64,000 bases of DNA from Duganella sp. BuS-21. GTDB lineage: Bacteria > Pseudomonadota > Gammaproteobacteria > Burkholderiales > Burkholderiaceae_D. The DNA is taken from contig CP097466.1 of NCBI GenBank assembly GCA_041874725.1, forward strand, positions 1,984,001-2,048,000, read 5' to 3'. Shown in pieces: positions 6,952 to 16,289 of the stretch. The notes below the pieces were generated by a model, which worked only from the letters and a program-made list of their open reading frames with translations, was not told the origin of the DNA and made no database searches. The number at the start of each line of letters is the position of its first letter. Positions within the stretch are counted from its first letter, which is position 1. A program made the position numbers and the translations under genes.

Positions 6952-8652
6952 ATGACAGCATTGGGTGTCGGCGTCGGACTGCGGGCTCCGCATTACAGGC
7001 GGTTCATGCAACAACGGCCGCGCGTGGCGTGGCTGGAAGTGCATAGCGAGAATTATCTCGACCGGGCCGGTTGGGACTGGCACGTGCTGCGGGAATTGCG
7101 GCGCGATTATCCGGTAAGTCTGCACGGGGTTGGATTGGGACTGGGTTCGGCGCGCGGGTTTTCTGAGGCGCATCTGGCGCGCGTACGCGAGCTGGTGCTG
7201 CAGGTGGAACCGGTGCTGGTGTCCGAGCATTTGTGCTGGGGCGCGGTGGCGGATCGCCAACTCAACGATTTGTTGCCCCTGACGCTGGATAGCGCGGCGC
7301 TGGCGCTGATGAGCGAGCGCGTGGGCCGGGTGCAGGATGCGCTCGGGCGGCAGCTATTGCTGGAGAACGTCTCCAGCTATGTGCGCTTCCATGCGGACGC
7401 CATGAGCGAGGCCGAGTTCATGGCGCAGCTGTCGGCGCGCACCGGCTGCGGTCTGCTGTTGGATATCAATAATTTATACGTCAATCAATGCAATCACGGC
7501 GAGGATGCGCTGGCGGCCATCGCCGCGATTCAGCCCGGCATGGTGGGTGAGATGCATCTGGCGGGCCATCTGGTGACGCCGGAAGCGGTGATCGATCACC
7601 ACGGCGACCGCGTGGCCGAGCCGGTGTGGCGTTTGTACGAAGCGGCGCTGGCGCGCTTCGGCGCGGTGCCGACCCTGATCGAGTGGGATACCGATGTTCC
7701 GGCGCTGGACGTGCTTTTGGCCGAGGCCTCAACGGCCGCCGCGCTGCACGCGCGCGCCGCGCCGCAGGTCATCCGCTCGTCCGCCGGCCAACCGCAGCCC
7801 GCGCAGCTGTCCGCCACGCCGGCATCGGCATCGGCATCGGTATCGGCATCGGCATCGGCACAGGATGCGCAGGTGTTGGCGACCGGCCAGCAATTGTTTG
7901 CCGCAGCGCTGTTCGATGCCCAACTGGCGGCGCAGGTGCTGGCGCAATGCAAGTCCGGCAGCAGCGATGCCGCCCACCGTTACGCGCTGTATCGGGGCAA
8001 CCTCACCGAAACCTGGACCAAGACCTTGGCCGCCGCCTATCCCGTAGTGCTGGCGCTGCTCGGCGAAGAATTCTTCGGCGGCCTGGCGCGCGCCTACGGC
8101 AGAGTCCATCTATCCGATGACGGCGATCTGAACCGCTTCGGCGCGCACTTCGCCACCTTCCTGCGCGATTTCCCGCACGCGGCCGACTATCCCTACCTGC
8201 CGGACATGGCAACGCTGGAATGGCAACTGCACCGCGCCCACTACGCGCCGCAGGCGCAAGTCCTGAGCGCCGCCCAGCTTGCCGCCATCGCGCCGGACCA
8301 GATCGAGGCGGCGGTGTTCACGCTGCATCCGGCCGTGCAGCTGCTGGCCTCGCCGTGGGCGGTGATTCCGCTCTGGCTCGCCCATCAGCCGGACAGCGGC
8401 GTCGACTTCCCGGAAGACATGACGACGCCCAGCCACGGCGTCGTGGTAAGGCCGGCATGGCGCGCCGGCGTACAGCCGCTGAGCCCGGCCAGTTACGCGG
8501 CCTTGCAAGTTCTACAGGAGGGCGGGAATTTCGGCGCCGCACTGGATGCGGCGTTTGAACACGATGATAATTTCGACGTCGCCGCCAGCCTGCAACACTG
8601 GCTGGCGCACGCGGTATTGGGGGAGTCAGTCCTCGCGCCGGAAGGCGCGTAA
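6952..8652 (+). CDS. bufBC: Fused MNIO bufferin-modifying enzyme BufB (DUF692) and BufC (DUF2063)
   Basis: A single 566-residue frame. Residues 1-265 are a DUF692 TIM-barrel multinuclear non-haem iron oxidase with the expected iron-ligand regions: EVHSENYLD (29-37), LVSEHLCWG (89-97), [28 protein letters not shown] and IEWDTDVP. A Ser/Ala linker (about 283-303) joins it to a C-terminal DUF2063 domain ([20 protein letters not shown], then [14 protein letters not shown]), the BufC/HvfC partner that binds the precursor. These are normally two adjacent genes, bufB and bufC. The fusion places enzyme and substrate-delivery partner in one chain acting on the product of the upstream bufA1. No DoxX-like bufD follows; the next gene is convergent. 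Confidence 0.88.
   Translation: MTALGVGVGLRAPHYRRFMQQRPRVAWLEVHSENYLDRAGWDWHVLRELRRDYPVSLHGVGLGLGSARGFSEAHLARVRELVLQVEPVLVSEHLCWGAVADRQLNDLLPLTLDSAALALMSERVGRVQDALGRQLLLENVSSYVRFHADAMSEAEFMAQLSARTGCGLLLDINNLYVNQCNHGEDALAAIAAIQPGMVGEMHLAGHLVTPEAVIDHHGDRVAEPVWRLYEAALARFGAVPTLIEWDTDVPALDVLLAEASTAAALHARAAPQVIRSSAGQPQPAQLSATPASASASVSASASAQDAQVLATGQQLFAAALFDAQLAAQVLAQCKSGSSDAAHRYALYRGNLTETWTKTLAAAYPVVLALLGEEFFGGLARAYGRVHLSDDGDLNRFGAHFATFLRDFPHAADYPYLPDMATLEWQLHRAHYAPQAQVLSAAQLAAIAPDQIEAAVFTLHPAVQLLASPWAVIPLWLAHQPDSGVDFPEDMTTPSHGVVVRPAWRAGVQPLSPASYAALQVLQEGGNFGAALDAAFEHDDNFDVAASLQHWLAHAVLGESVLAPEGA
7821..7860 (+). repeat. Hexanucleotide tandem repeat in the BufB-BufC linker
   Basis: Six tandem copies of GGCATC (one reads GGTATC) encode the Ser-Ala linker between the DUF692 and DUF2063 domains. 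Unit length is a multiple of three, so copy-number change would lengthen or shorten the linker without a frameshift. Confidence 0.85.
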
Positions 8653-8919
8653 CAGCTTGGCTTCGCCGGTCAGGTCGCGGTGCAGCCGGCTGGCGATGGC
8701 GGTCAGTTCGATCATGCGGTCGATGTGCACGGTTTCGAAGCGCGCCAGTTCCTCGGTGGCGGCCAGCAGCGCTTCGGCCAGCTTGTTGCGGGCCGCCTGA
8801 TATGGCGCCCCATGATACTGGTCCGTATTCTTGAGCAGTTCTTCGGCGTTTTCGATCACCTGGCGCAGATCGTCCAGCAATCGTTCCTGGGTAGGGCTAC
8901 CTGGTGCAGGACCGTCCAT
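8626..8919 (-). CDS. DUF883-like (ElaB/YqjD-type) small helical protein
   Basis: A 97-residue, strongly helical charged protein ([39 protein letters not shown]). The first half resembles the DUF883 family of ribosome- or membrane-associated ElaB/YqjD proteins, but the C-terminal membrane helix that usually ends with basic residues is missing; it ends LLRAFRRED. Its 3' end overlaps the end of bufBC by 27 bases on the opposite strand. Family call is moderate. Confidence 0.55.
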   Translation of the reverse strand: MDGPAPGSPTQERLLDDLRQVIENAEELLKNTDQYHGAPYQAARNKLAEALLAATEELARFETVHIDRMIELTAIASRLHRDLTGEAKLLRAFRRED

Positions 8920-8996
8920 GACGTCCCCCTGTGATCGGTCAAAAAATCAATATAGCGGCACCAGCGCGCGCCGGTTTGCGCGCGCTCAAACATCCC

Positions 8997-9215
8997 CTAT
9001 GCCGCCACCACCATAATACGAACGTCGCCCAGGCTGACTTGCTGGCCGGCGCGGATTTTCGCGGTCTTGCGCAGCTCTTTCTTGCCGTCGACCTTGACCT
9101 CGCCACTGGCGACAATCATCTTGCCGGCGCCACCGCTGTCGCACAGCCCAACCAGTTTTAACAGTTGATTCAGCTCAACAAATTCACCGTTCAATTCGAA
9201 ACTAACTTTCTGCAT
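8997..9215 (-). CDS. S4-domain RNA-binding protein (YbcJ-like)
   Basis: A 72-residue protein, MQKVSFELNGEFVELNQLLK..., made of one S4 fold with the usual GGAGKMIVASGEVKVDG loop and basic KKELRKTAKIRAG patch. The start at 9215 is chosen because AGAGG lies 6 bases upstream; a start at 9233 would add MATEDK without a ribosome-binding site. Family members bind RNA, perhaps ribosome assembly intermediates; the physiological role is unclear. Confidence 0.8.
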   Translation of the reverse strand: MQKVSFELNGEFVELNQLLKLVGLCDSGGAGKMIVASGEVKVDGKKELRKTAKIRAGQQVSLGDVRIMVVAA

Positions 9216-9324
9216 TTTATCCTCTGTTGCCATAATGTGAAATCGGCTGTGGGTCCGTCTTTGGGTAGTGTAGCGGCATTCCGACAGGCGCTCAGTTTAC
9301 CTTATCCGCGCAAAGTAATTTGGA

Positions 9325-9353
9325 TTGCTAGTGGGCAAAAGAAGGGCTATGCT
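9325..9353 (+). promoter_or_regulatory. Sigma70-like promoter
   Basis: TTGCTA (9325-9330), 17 bases, TATGCT (9348-9353), 55 bases before the ATG of the following exported protein gene. Good spacing, moderate box matches. Confidence 0.4.
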
Positions 9354-9407
9354 GAATCAACTGCTGGCGTTTCAAGCAGGGTGCGACAAACCGTAGCGAG
9401 TAGCATC

Positions 9408-10316
9408 ATGAATAAGCTTTCTCTGACTTTGGCGACACTCGGCTGGCTGGCCGCAGACGCCGCCGCATCCGATCCGTTTGCGTTCTCGCAGACTCCTCCC
9501 TTGTTTGAAAAGCGCGCCGATACGGCCCTGTTGTTCGGTGCGGCCGACCGTCAGGCGGCGCTGGCCGATTCCTTCATCAGCGACGGCGCGCGGCGCTACG
9601 CCCTCGTCAGCGGCACGCCGCGCCTGCGCTTCGGCGCGCTGCCGGATAATCTGGCGCTGCTCGATCCGCTGGGGCCCATGCTCAACGAGCGCGGCAAACG
9701 CTTCCTCAGCAGTGCGGAATTCGAACGAAAAATGGGACGCGGCACCGGCATCCTGACCATCGGCATGTTGCGCGAAGCGACCGGCGCACCGGGCACGCAA
9801 CACAGCATGTCGATGATGCTCAACACGCGCCCGACCACCACGTTTACCTCCCTGTCGCTGGGCTATGCGATGTCGCCCCGTAGCTCGTTGATGGCGATGG
9901 CGTCGTACGGCCGCACCGCCGGCATCGGCTCGCCGGACAGCCTGTTGTCGCAGGTGTCCTCGGTGCGCACGATGGCGTACAGCGTGGGTGTGGTGCGGCG
10001 CCAGGTGTTCAGCGCCGATGACCGGCTTGCCTTCACCCTGTCGATACCGGCCAAGGTACGCACCGGCTCGCTGGAGTTCAACGGCGCCTTGCCGCAAGCG
10101 GTCTCACCCGGTGTGGCGGCGTTCGGCGCGCCCACCATCAACCTGCGCCCGACCGCTACCGAGCGCGACCTGGAGTTCGGTTACACCCGCCTGCTTGGGC
10201 GCGACGGCAGCAAGGGCAGGGTGACCGGAGCGCTGATGTGGCGCATCAATCCCGGCCACGACGCCGACGCCAAACCGGATGCGCTGATGGGCGTGCGCTA
10301 TTCCTACGGTTTTTAA
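9408..10316 (+). CDS. Uncharacterised exported protein, possible outer-membrane beta-barrel
   Basis: From the ATG at 9408 the product has 302 residues with a signal peptide ([20 protein letters not shown]). The mature chain contains many alternating hydrophobic/polar strands ([33 protein letters not shown]) and ends in VRYSYGF, the aromatic C-terminus typical of Bam-inserted barrels. This looks like an autotransporter-type barrel without a passenger, but it is short and I do not recognise the family. Its TAA stop overlaps the fumC stop on the other strand (shared TTAA at 10313-10316). Confidence 0.6.
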   Translation: MNKLSLTLATLGWLAADAAASDPFAFSQTPPLFEKRADTALLFGAADRQAALADSFISDGARRYALVSGTPRLRFGALPDNLALLDPLGPMLNERGKRFLSSAEFERKMGRGTGILTIGMLREATGAPGTQHSMSMMLNTRPTTTFTSLSLGYAMSPRSSLMAMASYGRTAGIGSPDSLLSQVSSVRTMAYSVGVVRRQVFSADDRLAFTLSIPAKVRTGSLEFNGALPQAVSPGVAAFGAPTINLRPTATERDLEFGYTRLLGRDGSKGRVTGALMWRINPGHDADAKPDALMGVRYSYGF

Positions 10317-11710
10317 CCCTGGGCACCGGGCCGGGTCATGTCCAGCGGCACGATCCACTGCTCGAACTGCTCGGCCGTGACGTAGCCCAGCGCCAGCGCC
10401 GCTTGCTTCAAGGTCGTGCCTTCATGCTGGGCTTGCTTAGCGATGGAAGCGGCCTTGTCGTAGCCGATGTGCGGCGCCAGCGCGGTGACCAGCATCAGCG
10501 AGCGCTCCATCAATTCCTCGATGCGGCCGCGATTCGGTTCGATGCCGTGTACGCAATGCTCTTCGAAGCTGCGCATGCCGTCGGCCAGCAGGCGCGCGCT
10601 TTGCAGGAAATTGTGGGCGATCATCGGCTTGTACACGTTCAGCTCAAAGTTGCCGGAGGCGCCGCCCATCGTGATGGCGACGTCGTTGCCGAATACCTGG
10701 CAAGCCAGCATGGTCAGCGCTTCGCACTGGGTCGGATTGACCTTGCCCGGCATGATGGAGCTGCCCGGTTCGTTTTCAGGAATCGTGATTTCGCCCAGGC
10801 CGGAGCGCGGGCCGGAGGCCATCCAGCGCACGTCGTTGGCGATTTTCATCAGCGCGGCGGCCAGGGTTTTCAGCGCGCCATGGGCCGAGAGCAGGGCGTC
10901 GTGGCCGGCCAGCGCGGCGAATTTGTTGTCGGCGGTTTTGAACGGCAGGTGCAGCGCGTGCTCCAGTTCGGCCGCGATGCGGGTGGCGTATTCAGGATGC
11001 GCGTTCAGGCCGGTGCCGACCGCCGTGCCGCCGGCCGCCAATTGCAGCACGCCCGGCAGGGCGGCGTTGATGGCGTGTTCGGCGAAGTCCAGGTGGGCGA
11101 CGTAGCCGGAAAATTCCTGGCCCAGCGTCAGCGGCGTGGCGTCCTGCAGGTGGGTGCGGCCGATCTTGACGATGTCGGCGAAGGCCTGGGCTTTGGCATG
11201 CAGGCTGTCGCGCAGCTGTTTCAGCGCCGGCAGCACGTGGTTGGCCAGCGCCAGCGCGGCGGCCACGTGGATGGCGGTGGGGAAGATGTCGTTCGACGAC
11301 TGGCCTTTGTTGACGTCGTCGTTCGGGTGCAGCACGCGGCGCTCGCCGCGCACGCCGCCCATCAGCTCGGAGCCGCGGTTGGCCAGCACTTCGTTCATGT
11401 TCATATTGGACTGGGTGCCGGAGCCGGTTTGCCAGACGGCCAGCGGGAATTCGCTGGGGTGCTGGTTGGCCAGGATTTCATCGGCGGCCTGGGTGATGGC
11501 GATGGCCTTCGGTCCTTCCAGCAGGCCAAGGTCGAGATTGACGCGGGCGGCGGCGCGCTTGACGCTGGCCAGCGCGTGCACCAGTTCGAGCGGCATCTTC
11601 TCGGTGGAGATGCGGAAGTGTTCGAGGGAGCGCTGGGTTTGGGCGCCCCACAGTTGGTGGTCGGGGACGTCGATCGGGCCGAAACTGTCGCGTTCGCTAC
11701 GGGTGCTCAT
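10313..11710 (-). CDS. fumC: Class II fumarate hydratase
   Basis: The 465-residue protein has the superfamily signature [11 protein letters not shown], the substrate-binding [14 protein letters not shown] segment and the full length of iron-independent fumarases. It interconverts fumarate and malate in the TCA cycle; class II enzymes lack Fe-S clusters and are often kept for aerobic or oxidative-stress conditions. It is monocistronic, convergent with the exported-protein gene. No regulator site was recognised upstream. Confidence 0.95.
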   Translation of the reverse strand: MSTRSERDSFGPIDVPDHQLWGAQTQRSLEHFRISTEKMPLELVHALASVKRAAARVNLDLGLLEGPKAIAITQAADEILANQHPSEFPLAVWQTGSGTQSNMNMNEVLANRGSELMGGVRGERRVLHPNDDVNKGQSSNDIFPTAIHVAAALALANHVLPALKQLRDSLHAKAQAFADIVKIGRTHLQDATPLTLGQEFSGYVAHLDFAEHAINAALPGVLQLAAGGTAVGTGLNAHPEYATRIAAELEHALHLPFKTADNKFAALAGHDALLSAHGALKTLAAALMKIANDVRWMASGPRSGLGEITIPENEPGSSIMPGKVNPTQCEALTMLACQVFGNDVAITMGGASGNFELNVYKPMIAHNFLQSARLLADGMRSFEEHCVHGIEPNRGRIEELMERSLMLVTALAPHIGYDKAASIAKQAQHEGTTLKQAALALGYVTAEQFEQWIVPLDMTRPGAQG

Positions 11711-11845
11711 GAGGAATCCTTTGCGGGGGTGGGTGGATTTAGTGTAGCGCAGTTCGGAAAAATTATCTGAGGGCTACAAAATCGGGAAAATTGGCCGTTA
11801 TAGCAGTTACACTTCAGAAAATATCGCCTGACCTCGATTCATAAA

Positions 11846-13525
11846 ATGATGCAGTACAAGCAATTAACCACTTCGCTGTGCACGTTGGCTCTGGCGTTCG
11901 GCTCCCTCGGGGCGTCGGCGGCGGAGTTGGGTGATATCGCGCCGCGTTCGTATATCGGCCAGCCGCTGGCGGTGGATATCGATCTGGTGTCGCTGACGCC
12001 GGAGGAGCTGGGGGGCTTGCAGGTGCGGTTGGCGCAGGCGGATGTGTATCGCGGCGCCAATGTGCGGATGAATCCGGCGCTGGCGTCGGTGCAGATGGCG
12101 GTGGAGCGGCGCGGCGGCAAGCCGGTGCTGCATGTTTCCACCTCGCGGGCGGTGGAGGCGGATTTTGTGCATTTGTATGTGGAGTTGGGCGTGCCGGGCA
12201 AGCAGGAGGTGCGCTTGGCGACCGTGTGGTTGCAGCGTGATCCGAATCCGCCGCCACCGCCGGCGCCCGTGGTGGTGGCTGTGGCTGTCGCGCCACCGGT
12301 GCCGCTGGCCAGTGCAATGACGCCGGCGCAGGCGGAGCAGATTGCTGCGCAGTCCAGGGCGGCGCGGGCGGCGGCAGCGACTGCTGGTGCGATGCCTGGG
12401 GCAGCAGCAGCGGCAGCGGCGACGGCGGCTCCGGTACGGGATCGGACCAAGCCGGCACCGTTGCCTTCCATGCATGAGGCGCAGGTTGGCGTGCCGGGCG
12501 AGGTGAAGGCGGCGGCACAGGCGCGCCGTATTGCGGGCGTGCTGGTGTCGGCGGATGGCAAGCCGATCAAACCGTCTGCCAGGGAGGAGTCTGCGGAGGT
12601 GCCGGTGGGTGTGGCGCAGGCCTTGTTGCCGCTTGCGCCGCTGCCCTTGCCCAAGGGCGTGAAGCGGCTCGCGCCGGCTTCGTGCGCGCCTACCGGCATG
12701 AGCGCCAAGGAGTGCGTGGCGCTGGATCAGCATCATGCCGAACTGTCCGGCAAGTTGGTCGAACTGGAGGCCAGGCTGAAGGCCGTGCAAGGCGCAATCG
12801 GTGGCGCGGCGGCGAAGACCGGCGCTGCCAAGGCGGCCGCTCCGGCGGCGGCAAGCGCAGCGCCAGCTACGGCCCCAGCTGCGACTGCGACTGCGACGCG
12901 GGCGGCGGCGTCCACTTCCGGCCACGCATCGGCCGCAGCCTCGGCGCCCGCAGCAGGCTCGGACCACGCGTCGGCGTCAGCTCCCGGACATGCGCTGACT
13001 GCAGCGTCGGCGCCTGTCGCGACCTCCGGCCATGCGTCGGCTCCGGCCGCAGCGTCGGCAGCGGGCTCCGCCGACGCTTCCGCAGCTTCGGCCTCGGCGT
13101 CAGCGAAGGGGGCTGGCGGCAAAGGTGCGTCGTCCGCGCAGGCGTCGGCCAGTTTGTCGGCGCAAGGGGAGACGGAGTCGCATGCGGCGCAGGCGTCTTC
13201 GGGCGAAGCGGCGGCGAGTGGGGCGGCATCGGCTGCTTCGGCCGCATCCGTGCCGACCAAGCAGGTGCGCGTGCTGCCCAAGCTGAAGTACAAGAAGGAA
13301 AAGGAAAAGCAGCCCGAGCAGGCGGCAAATTACACCATCCCGCTGATCGCCGGCGGCGTCGGCCTGGTGGCGCTGTTGGGCGCCGGTTTGATCTTCTGGC
13401 AGAAGAAAAGGACCGGTCGCGGTCCGCTGAAAATCTGGCAAGGCTTCCGCAAGAAAAAAGCCGACACGCCGAAGACCGAACCAGTCGCCGAAGCCGCGCC
13501 CGAGGCCGCCGCATCGAACGCATAA
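11846..13525 (+). CDS. FimV-like exported protein with Ala-rich low-complexity region
   Basis: 559 residues. A signal peptide (MMQYKQLTTSLCTLALAFGS...) precedes a FimV-type N-terminal domain (GDIAPRSYIGQPLAVDIDLV, VYRGANVRMNPALASVQMAV). There follow a Pro/Ala linker, a short segment with paired cysteines (ASCAPTGMSAKECVALD), a coiled coil (about 293-320) and about 140 residues of Ala/Ser with recurrent SGHAS/APxA motifs. A transmembrane helix (NYTIPLIAGGVGLVALLGAG) comes near residue 500, then a basic cytoplasmic tail. FimV proteins anchor to peptidoglycan and organise type IV pili and polar signalling; no LysM or TPR domain is evident here, so it is FimV-like rather than FimV proper. Confidence 0.65.
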   Translation: MMQYKQLTTSLCTLALAFGSLGASAAELGDIAPRSYIGQPLAVDIDLVSLTPEELGGLQVRLAQADVYRGANVRMNPALASVQMAVERRGGKPVLHVSTSRAVEADFVHLYVELGVPGKQEVRLATVWLQRDPNPPPPPAPVVVAVAVAPPVPLASAMTPAQAEQIAAQSRAARAAAATAGAMPGAAAAAAATAAPVRDRTKPAPLPSMHEAQVGVPGEVKAAAQARRIAGVLVSADGKPIKPSAREESAEVPVGVAQALLPLAPLPLPKGVKRLAPASCAPTGMSAKECVALDQHHAELSGKLVELEARLKAVQGAIGGAAAKTGAAKAAAPAAASAAPATAPAATATATRAAASTSGHASAAASAPAAGSDHASASAPGHALTAASAPVATSGHASAPAAASAAGSADASAASASASAKGAGGKGASSAQASASLSAQGETESHAAQASSGEAAASGAASAASAASVPTKQVRVLPKLKYKKEKEKQPEQAANYTIPLIAGGVGLVALLGAGLIFWQKKRTGRGPLKIWQGFRKKKADTPKTEPVAEAAPEAAASNA

Positions 13526-13624
13526 TGCGTAATGCGCAAAGTGAATAAGCATATAGCAGGAAGCTCTGAGCTCATACTGGCAATCTGGGGTATAGTATTT
13601 TCCCCACATTGAAAGAGCCCACCA

Positions 13625-14836
13625 ATGAGCGCAGTCGACTACCAAGCACAATACCAAGCCTTCAAACAACTCGGCCTCAAGCTCGATATGTCGCGCGGCA
13701 AGCCGGCGCCTGAACAGCTGGACCTGTCCAACACGCTGCTGGATGCGGTGGATGGCTACACCGCCGCCGACGGCACCGACGGCCGCAACTACGGCGGCAC
13801 GATCGGCCTGCCTGAAGCACGCGCACTGTTTGGCCAACTGCTGGATGTGCCGGCTGCGCAAGTGGTGGTCGACAGCAGTTCCAGCCTGTCGCTGATGCAC
13901 GATGTGATTGTCTACGCGCTGCTGAACGGCGTGCCCGGCCATGCGCCGTGGGTGCAGAATCCGGTCACCTTCCTGTGCCCGGTGCCAGGTTATGACCGTC
14001 ACTTCGCCATCTGCGAAGCGCGCGGCATCAAGATGATCAATGTGCCGATGAACGAAGATGGTCCTGACATGGACCTGGTGGAAAAACTGGTGGCCGAGGA
14101 CGCCAGCATCAAAGGCATGTGGATCGTGCCGAAGTACAGCAATCCGGGCGGCGTGGTGTATTCGGAGAAAACCGTGGCGCGTCTGGCCGCCATGAAAACC
14201 GCAGCGCCGGACTTCCGCCTGATGTGGGATGATGCCTATCGCTTCCACCATCTGGGTGAGGGCAAGCAGGCCGTGGCCAGCATCCTCGATGCCTGCGTCC
14301 AGGCTGGCAACCCGGACCGCGCGATCGTGTTTGCGTCGTCGTCGAAGGTGAGCTGGGCCGGTTCGGGCGTGGCGGCGCTGGCGGGCTCGCCGGCGAATAT
14401 CGCCTGGTGGACCAAGTACGCCGGCTTGCGCAGCATCGGCCCGGACAAGATCAACCAGCTGCGCCACGTGCGCTTCCTGAAAGACCTGCCGACCGTGGAA
14501 GCGTTGATGGAAAAACATCGCCAGCTGCTCAAGCCGAAGTTTGACGCGGTGCTGGAGCAGTTCGAGGCTTTGCTGGGCGACGTTGAAGGAGTTTCATGGA
14601 CCCGTCCAGAGGGCGGTTACTTCATCGATCTGGTGACCCCGGACGGCGCGGCCAAGCGCACGGTAGCGCTGGCGAAGGACGCCGGCATCACGCTGACGCC
14701 GGCCGGCGCTGCTTTCCCGTATGGACTGGATCCGAAGGACCGTCATATTCGTATCGCGCCGAGCTTCCCGTCGCTGGACGAAATCAACAAGGCGGCGCAG
14801 GGCATCGCGCTGTCGCTGCGGCTGGCGTTGGGGTAG
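13625..14836 (+). CDS. PLP-dependent aminotransferase, atypical aspartate aminotransferase type (Aminotran_MocR)
   Basis: 403 residues. It contains the fold-type I features VPKYSNPGGVVYS (substrate and PLP contacts), MWDDAYRFHHLGEG and FASSSKVSWAGSGVA with the PLP-binding lysine. The family was first annotated as alanine-glyoxylate or MocR-like aminotransferase and includes the subgroup of aspartate transaminases typified by Corynebacterium AspT. It carries no DNA-binding domain, so it is an enzyme rather than a MocR regulator. Likely reaction is aspartate plus 2-oxoglutarate to oxaloacetate plus glutamate; substrate assignment is inference. Confidence 0.8.
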   Translation: MSAVDYQAQYQAFKQLGLKLDMSRGKPAPEQLDLSNTLLDAVDGYTAADGTDGRNYGGTIGLPEARALFGQLLDVPAAQVVVDSSSSLSLMHDVIVYALLNGVPGHAPWVQNPVTFLCPVPGYDRHFAICEARGIKMINVPMNEDGPDMDLVEKLVAEDASIKGMWIVPKYSNPGGVVYSEKTVARLAAMKTAAPDFRLMWDDAYRFHHLGEGKQAVASILDACVQAGNPDRAIVFASSSKVSWAGSGVAALAGSPANIAWWTKYAGLRSIGPDKINQLRHVRFLKDLPTVEALMEKHRQLLKPKFDAVLEQFEALLGDVEGVSWTRPEGGYFIDLVTPDGAAKRTVALAKDAGITLTPAGAAFPYGLDPKDRHIRIAPSFPSLDEINKAAQGIALSLRLALG

Positions 14837-14850
14837 AGGCTGGCGGCACC

Positions 14851-14917
14851 GCCCAAACCCGCACACCGCTGCGGCACAGGGTCGGACCCCGTACGGGGTC
14901 CGACCCTTTCGTTGGGG
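14851..14917. repeat. GGGTCGGACCCC palindromic repeat, copy 1
   Basis: Contains CCCGCACACCGCTGCGG followed by a palindrome with arms GGGTCGGACCCC / GGGGTCCGACCC around GTAC. A close copy with the same flanking text is at 62041-62110 and a degenerate one at 49397-49425. It lies directly downstream of the aminotransferase stop and may end its transcript. Confidence 0.8.
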
Positions 14918-14975
14918 GGATTTGAAACTGCACACCTGTTTAGCGCAAACGATCAACGCCAGCGGTGTACCCCCG

Positions 14976-15002
14976 AAAAAAAAGCGCCGGATTCGGCGCT
15001 TT
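14976..15002 (-). terminator. Rho-independent terminator of fliT
   Basis: Read on the minus strand, the stem AAGCGCCG...CGGCGCTT is followed by a run of eight Ts. It lies 21 bases beyond the fliT stop codon. Confidence 0.85.
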
Positions 15003-15022
15003 GGACTTTGGTGCAGGGGTTT

Positions 15023-15301
15023 TTATTGACGGGCCATGCCAGGGATGTTGTTCATCCAAGGATCGGTAGCGTCGCGAATTTCGCGGTCGTTGGCCAGAAT
15101 CTGTTTCAGCAGGTCGATTTTGCGCAGGCGCTGCGCGCCGCCTAATGCCGGTACGCCGGCGCTCACCGCGCGTGCTTCAGCGGCGCACTGGGTTTCCAGC
15201 TGGCCCAGACTGTCCAAATCTCCCATGCGTGCAGCGGCCGCCATTTGATTGGTCAATCCGGCAATATTTTCGTACATCGAGAGAACTTCGGAAGAGGTCA
15301 T
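15023..15301 (-). CDS. fliT: Flagellar protein FliT
   Basis: A 92-residue helical protein: MTSSEVLSMYENIAGLTNQM..., with a middle LETQCAAEARAVSAG helix and the C-terminal ILANDREIRDATDPWMNNI segment typical of FliT. FliT is the cytoplasmic export chaperone of the filament cap FliD and can bind FlhDC. Here it stands apart from fliD/fliS, but a sigma28-type promoter lies directly upstream, which supports the assignment. Confidence 0.8.
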   Translation of the reverse strand: MTSSEVLSMYENIAGLTNQMAAAARMGDLDSLGQLETQCAAEARAVSAGVPALGGAQRLRKIDLLKQILANDREIRDATDPWMNNIPGMARQ

Positions 15302-15343
15302 AATTCCACCTGGCTTAGTTAAACGGATTACCGCATGTCCTGA

Positions 15344-15370
15344 TTAACGTCGCCTTAAACGGGAACTTTA
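15344..15370 (-). promoter_or_regulatory. FliA (sigma28) promoter of fliT
   Basis: On the minus strand TAAAGTTC (15370-15363), 11 bases, GACGTTAA (15351-15344): 13 of 16 matches to the sigma28 consensus with exact spacing. The -35 box is identical to that of the yjfB promoter at 6262. Confidence 0.72.
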
Positions 15371-15401
15371 GGCTTTTTTGAAAAATAATTGAAAAAAGTC
15401 G

Positions 15402-15437
15402 AAAAAAAATCCGCCTGCAGTCAAAAACAGGCGGATT
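15402..15437 (-). terminator. Rho-independent terminator of the HDOD gene
   Basis: Minus-strand stem AATCCGCCTG / CAGGCGGATT with a ten-base loop followed by a run of eight Ts (plus-strand run of As from 15402), 25 bases after the HDOD stop. Confidence 0.88.
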
Positions 15438-15461
15438 CCGATGGTTTAAAACCAATGGTGT

Positions 15462-16289
15462 TTATTTGACCAGCTCTTCCAGGCCGGCACTCAGTTCGTC
15501 CGGCGATGGCATGTCGTCGATCAGGGCGTTGTCTTCCAGGCCCAGCTCCTCGGCCAGGTCGACCGGGTAGCAGGCGGCGATTTCTTCATCGTTCAGCTCG
15601 GCCAGCGCTACGCGCGCGCGCCAGGCCGCCAGCGATACCACAGCCGCCAAACGGTTCAGCTCGCCATTATGATGCGGCTCGGGGAAGGCCAGGATGGTTT
15701 CCGAGAAAGCCTGGGGGAACTTCCAGCGCTTCGCCAGTTCCGCGCCGACGTCGGCGAAGGTGTAGCCCAGCGATGCCTGTTCCGCATCCAGGCGGCGCGA
15801 GTCCAGCGGACCGGCCACTTTGTCGAGCGCCATGGCCTGCTCCGGCGCGGCCGAGTGAATCACCAGCTGGCCGATGGCGTGCATCATGCCGATGGTGAAG
15901 GCGAGGTCGGTGTTTTCCTTGGTTTTCTTGGCGATCCATTTGGCCGAGACAGCGGTGTACAGGCTGTATTTCCAGAATTGTTTCAGGTCGAGGCCGGGCA
16001 CGGTCTTGAAACCGCTGACCAGGCCGGAGCTGATGACCAGCGTGCGGACGGTGACAAAACCGAGCATCAGCACGGCGTCTTCGACGGTGCCGATGCTGCG
16101 CGATACGTGGTAGTACGCGGAATTGGCCAGACGCAGCAGCTTGGCGCTCAGCACCGGATCCGTCGACAATTTCTTTGCGATCTCTTCGGTCGAGACGCTG
16201 GCCTTGTCGAAACTGCTGATCAGCTCTTCCACGACCTTGGGCGCGGTGGGCAACGCAGTTGGATTCTGGAACAGGGCATCAAGTTTCAT
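15462..16289 (-). CDS. HDOD-domain signalling protein
   Basis: 275 residues, MKLDALFQNPTALPTAPKVV..., spanning one HDOD domain (KLLRLANSAYYHVSRSIGTV, DAVLMLGFVTVRTLVISSGL, WIAKKTKE). HDOD domains are HD-like folds that lack full catalytic metal ligands and serve as signalling modules in motility, cell-cycle and virulence control. The ribosome-binding site GAGGAG precedes the start. It has its own terminator and sits between fliT and a methyltransferase gene, so no operon partner indicates a pathway. Confidence 0.85.
   Translation of the reverse strand: MKLDALFQNPTALPTAPKVVEELISSFDKASVSTEEIAKKLSTDPVLSAKLLRLANSAYYHVSRSIGTVEDAVLMLGFVTVRTLVISSGLVSGFKTVPGLDLKQFWKYSLYTAVSAKWIAKKTKENTDLAFTIGMMHAIGQLVIHSAAPEQAMALDKVAGPLDSRRLDAEQASLGYTFADVGAELAKRWKFPQAFSETILAFPEPHHNGELNRLAAVVSLAAWRARVALAELNDEEIAACYPVDLAEELGLEDNALIDDMPSPDELSAGLEELVK

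Noticed and set aside
12850..13200. Ala/Ser repeat region of the FimV-like gene as a CRISPR-like or tandem DNA array
   Set aside because: Repeats are degenerate at DNA level and encode a low-complexity linker; no regular direct-repeat/spacer pattern. No CRISPR array was found anywhere in the window.
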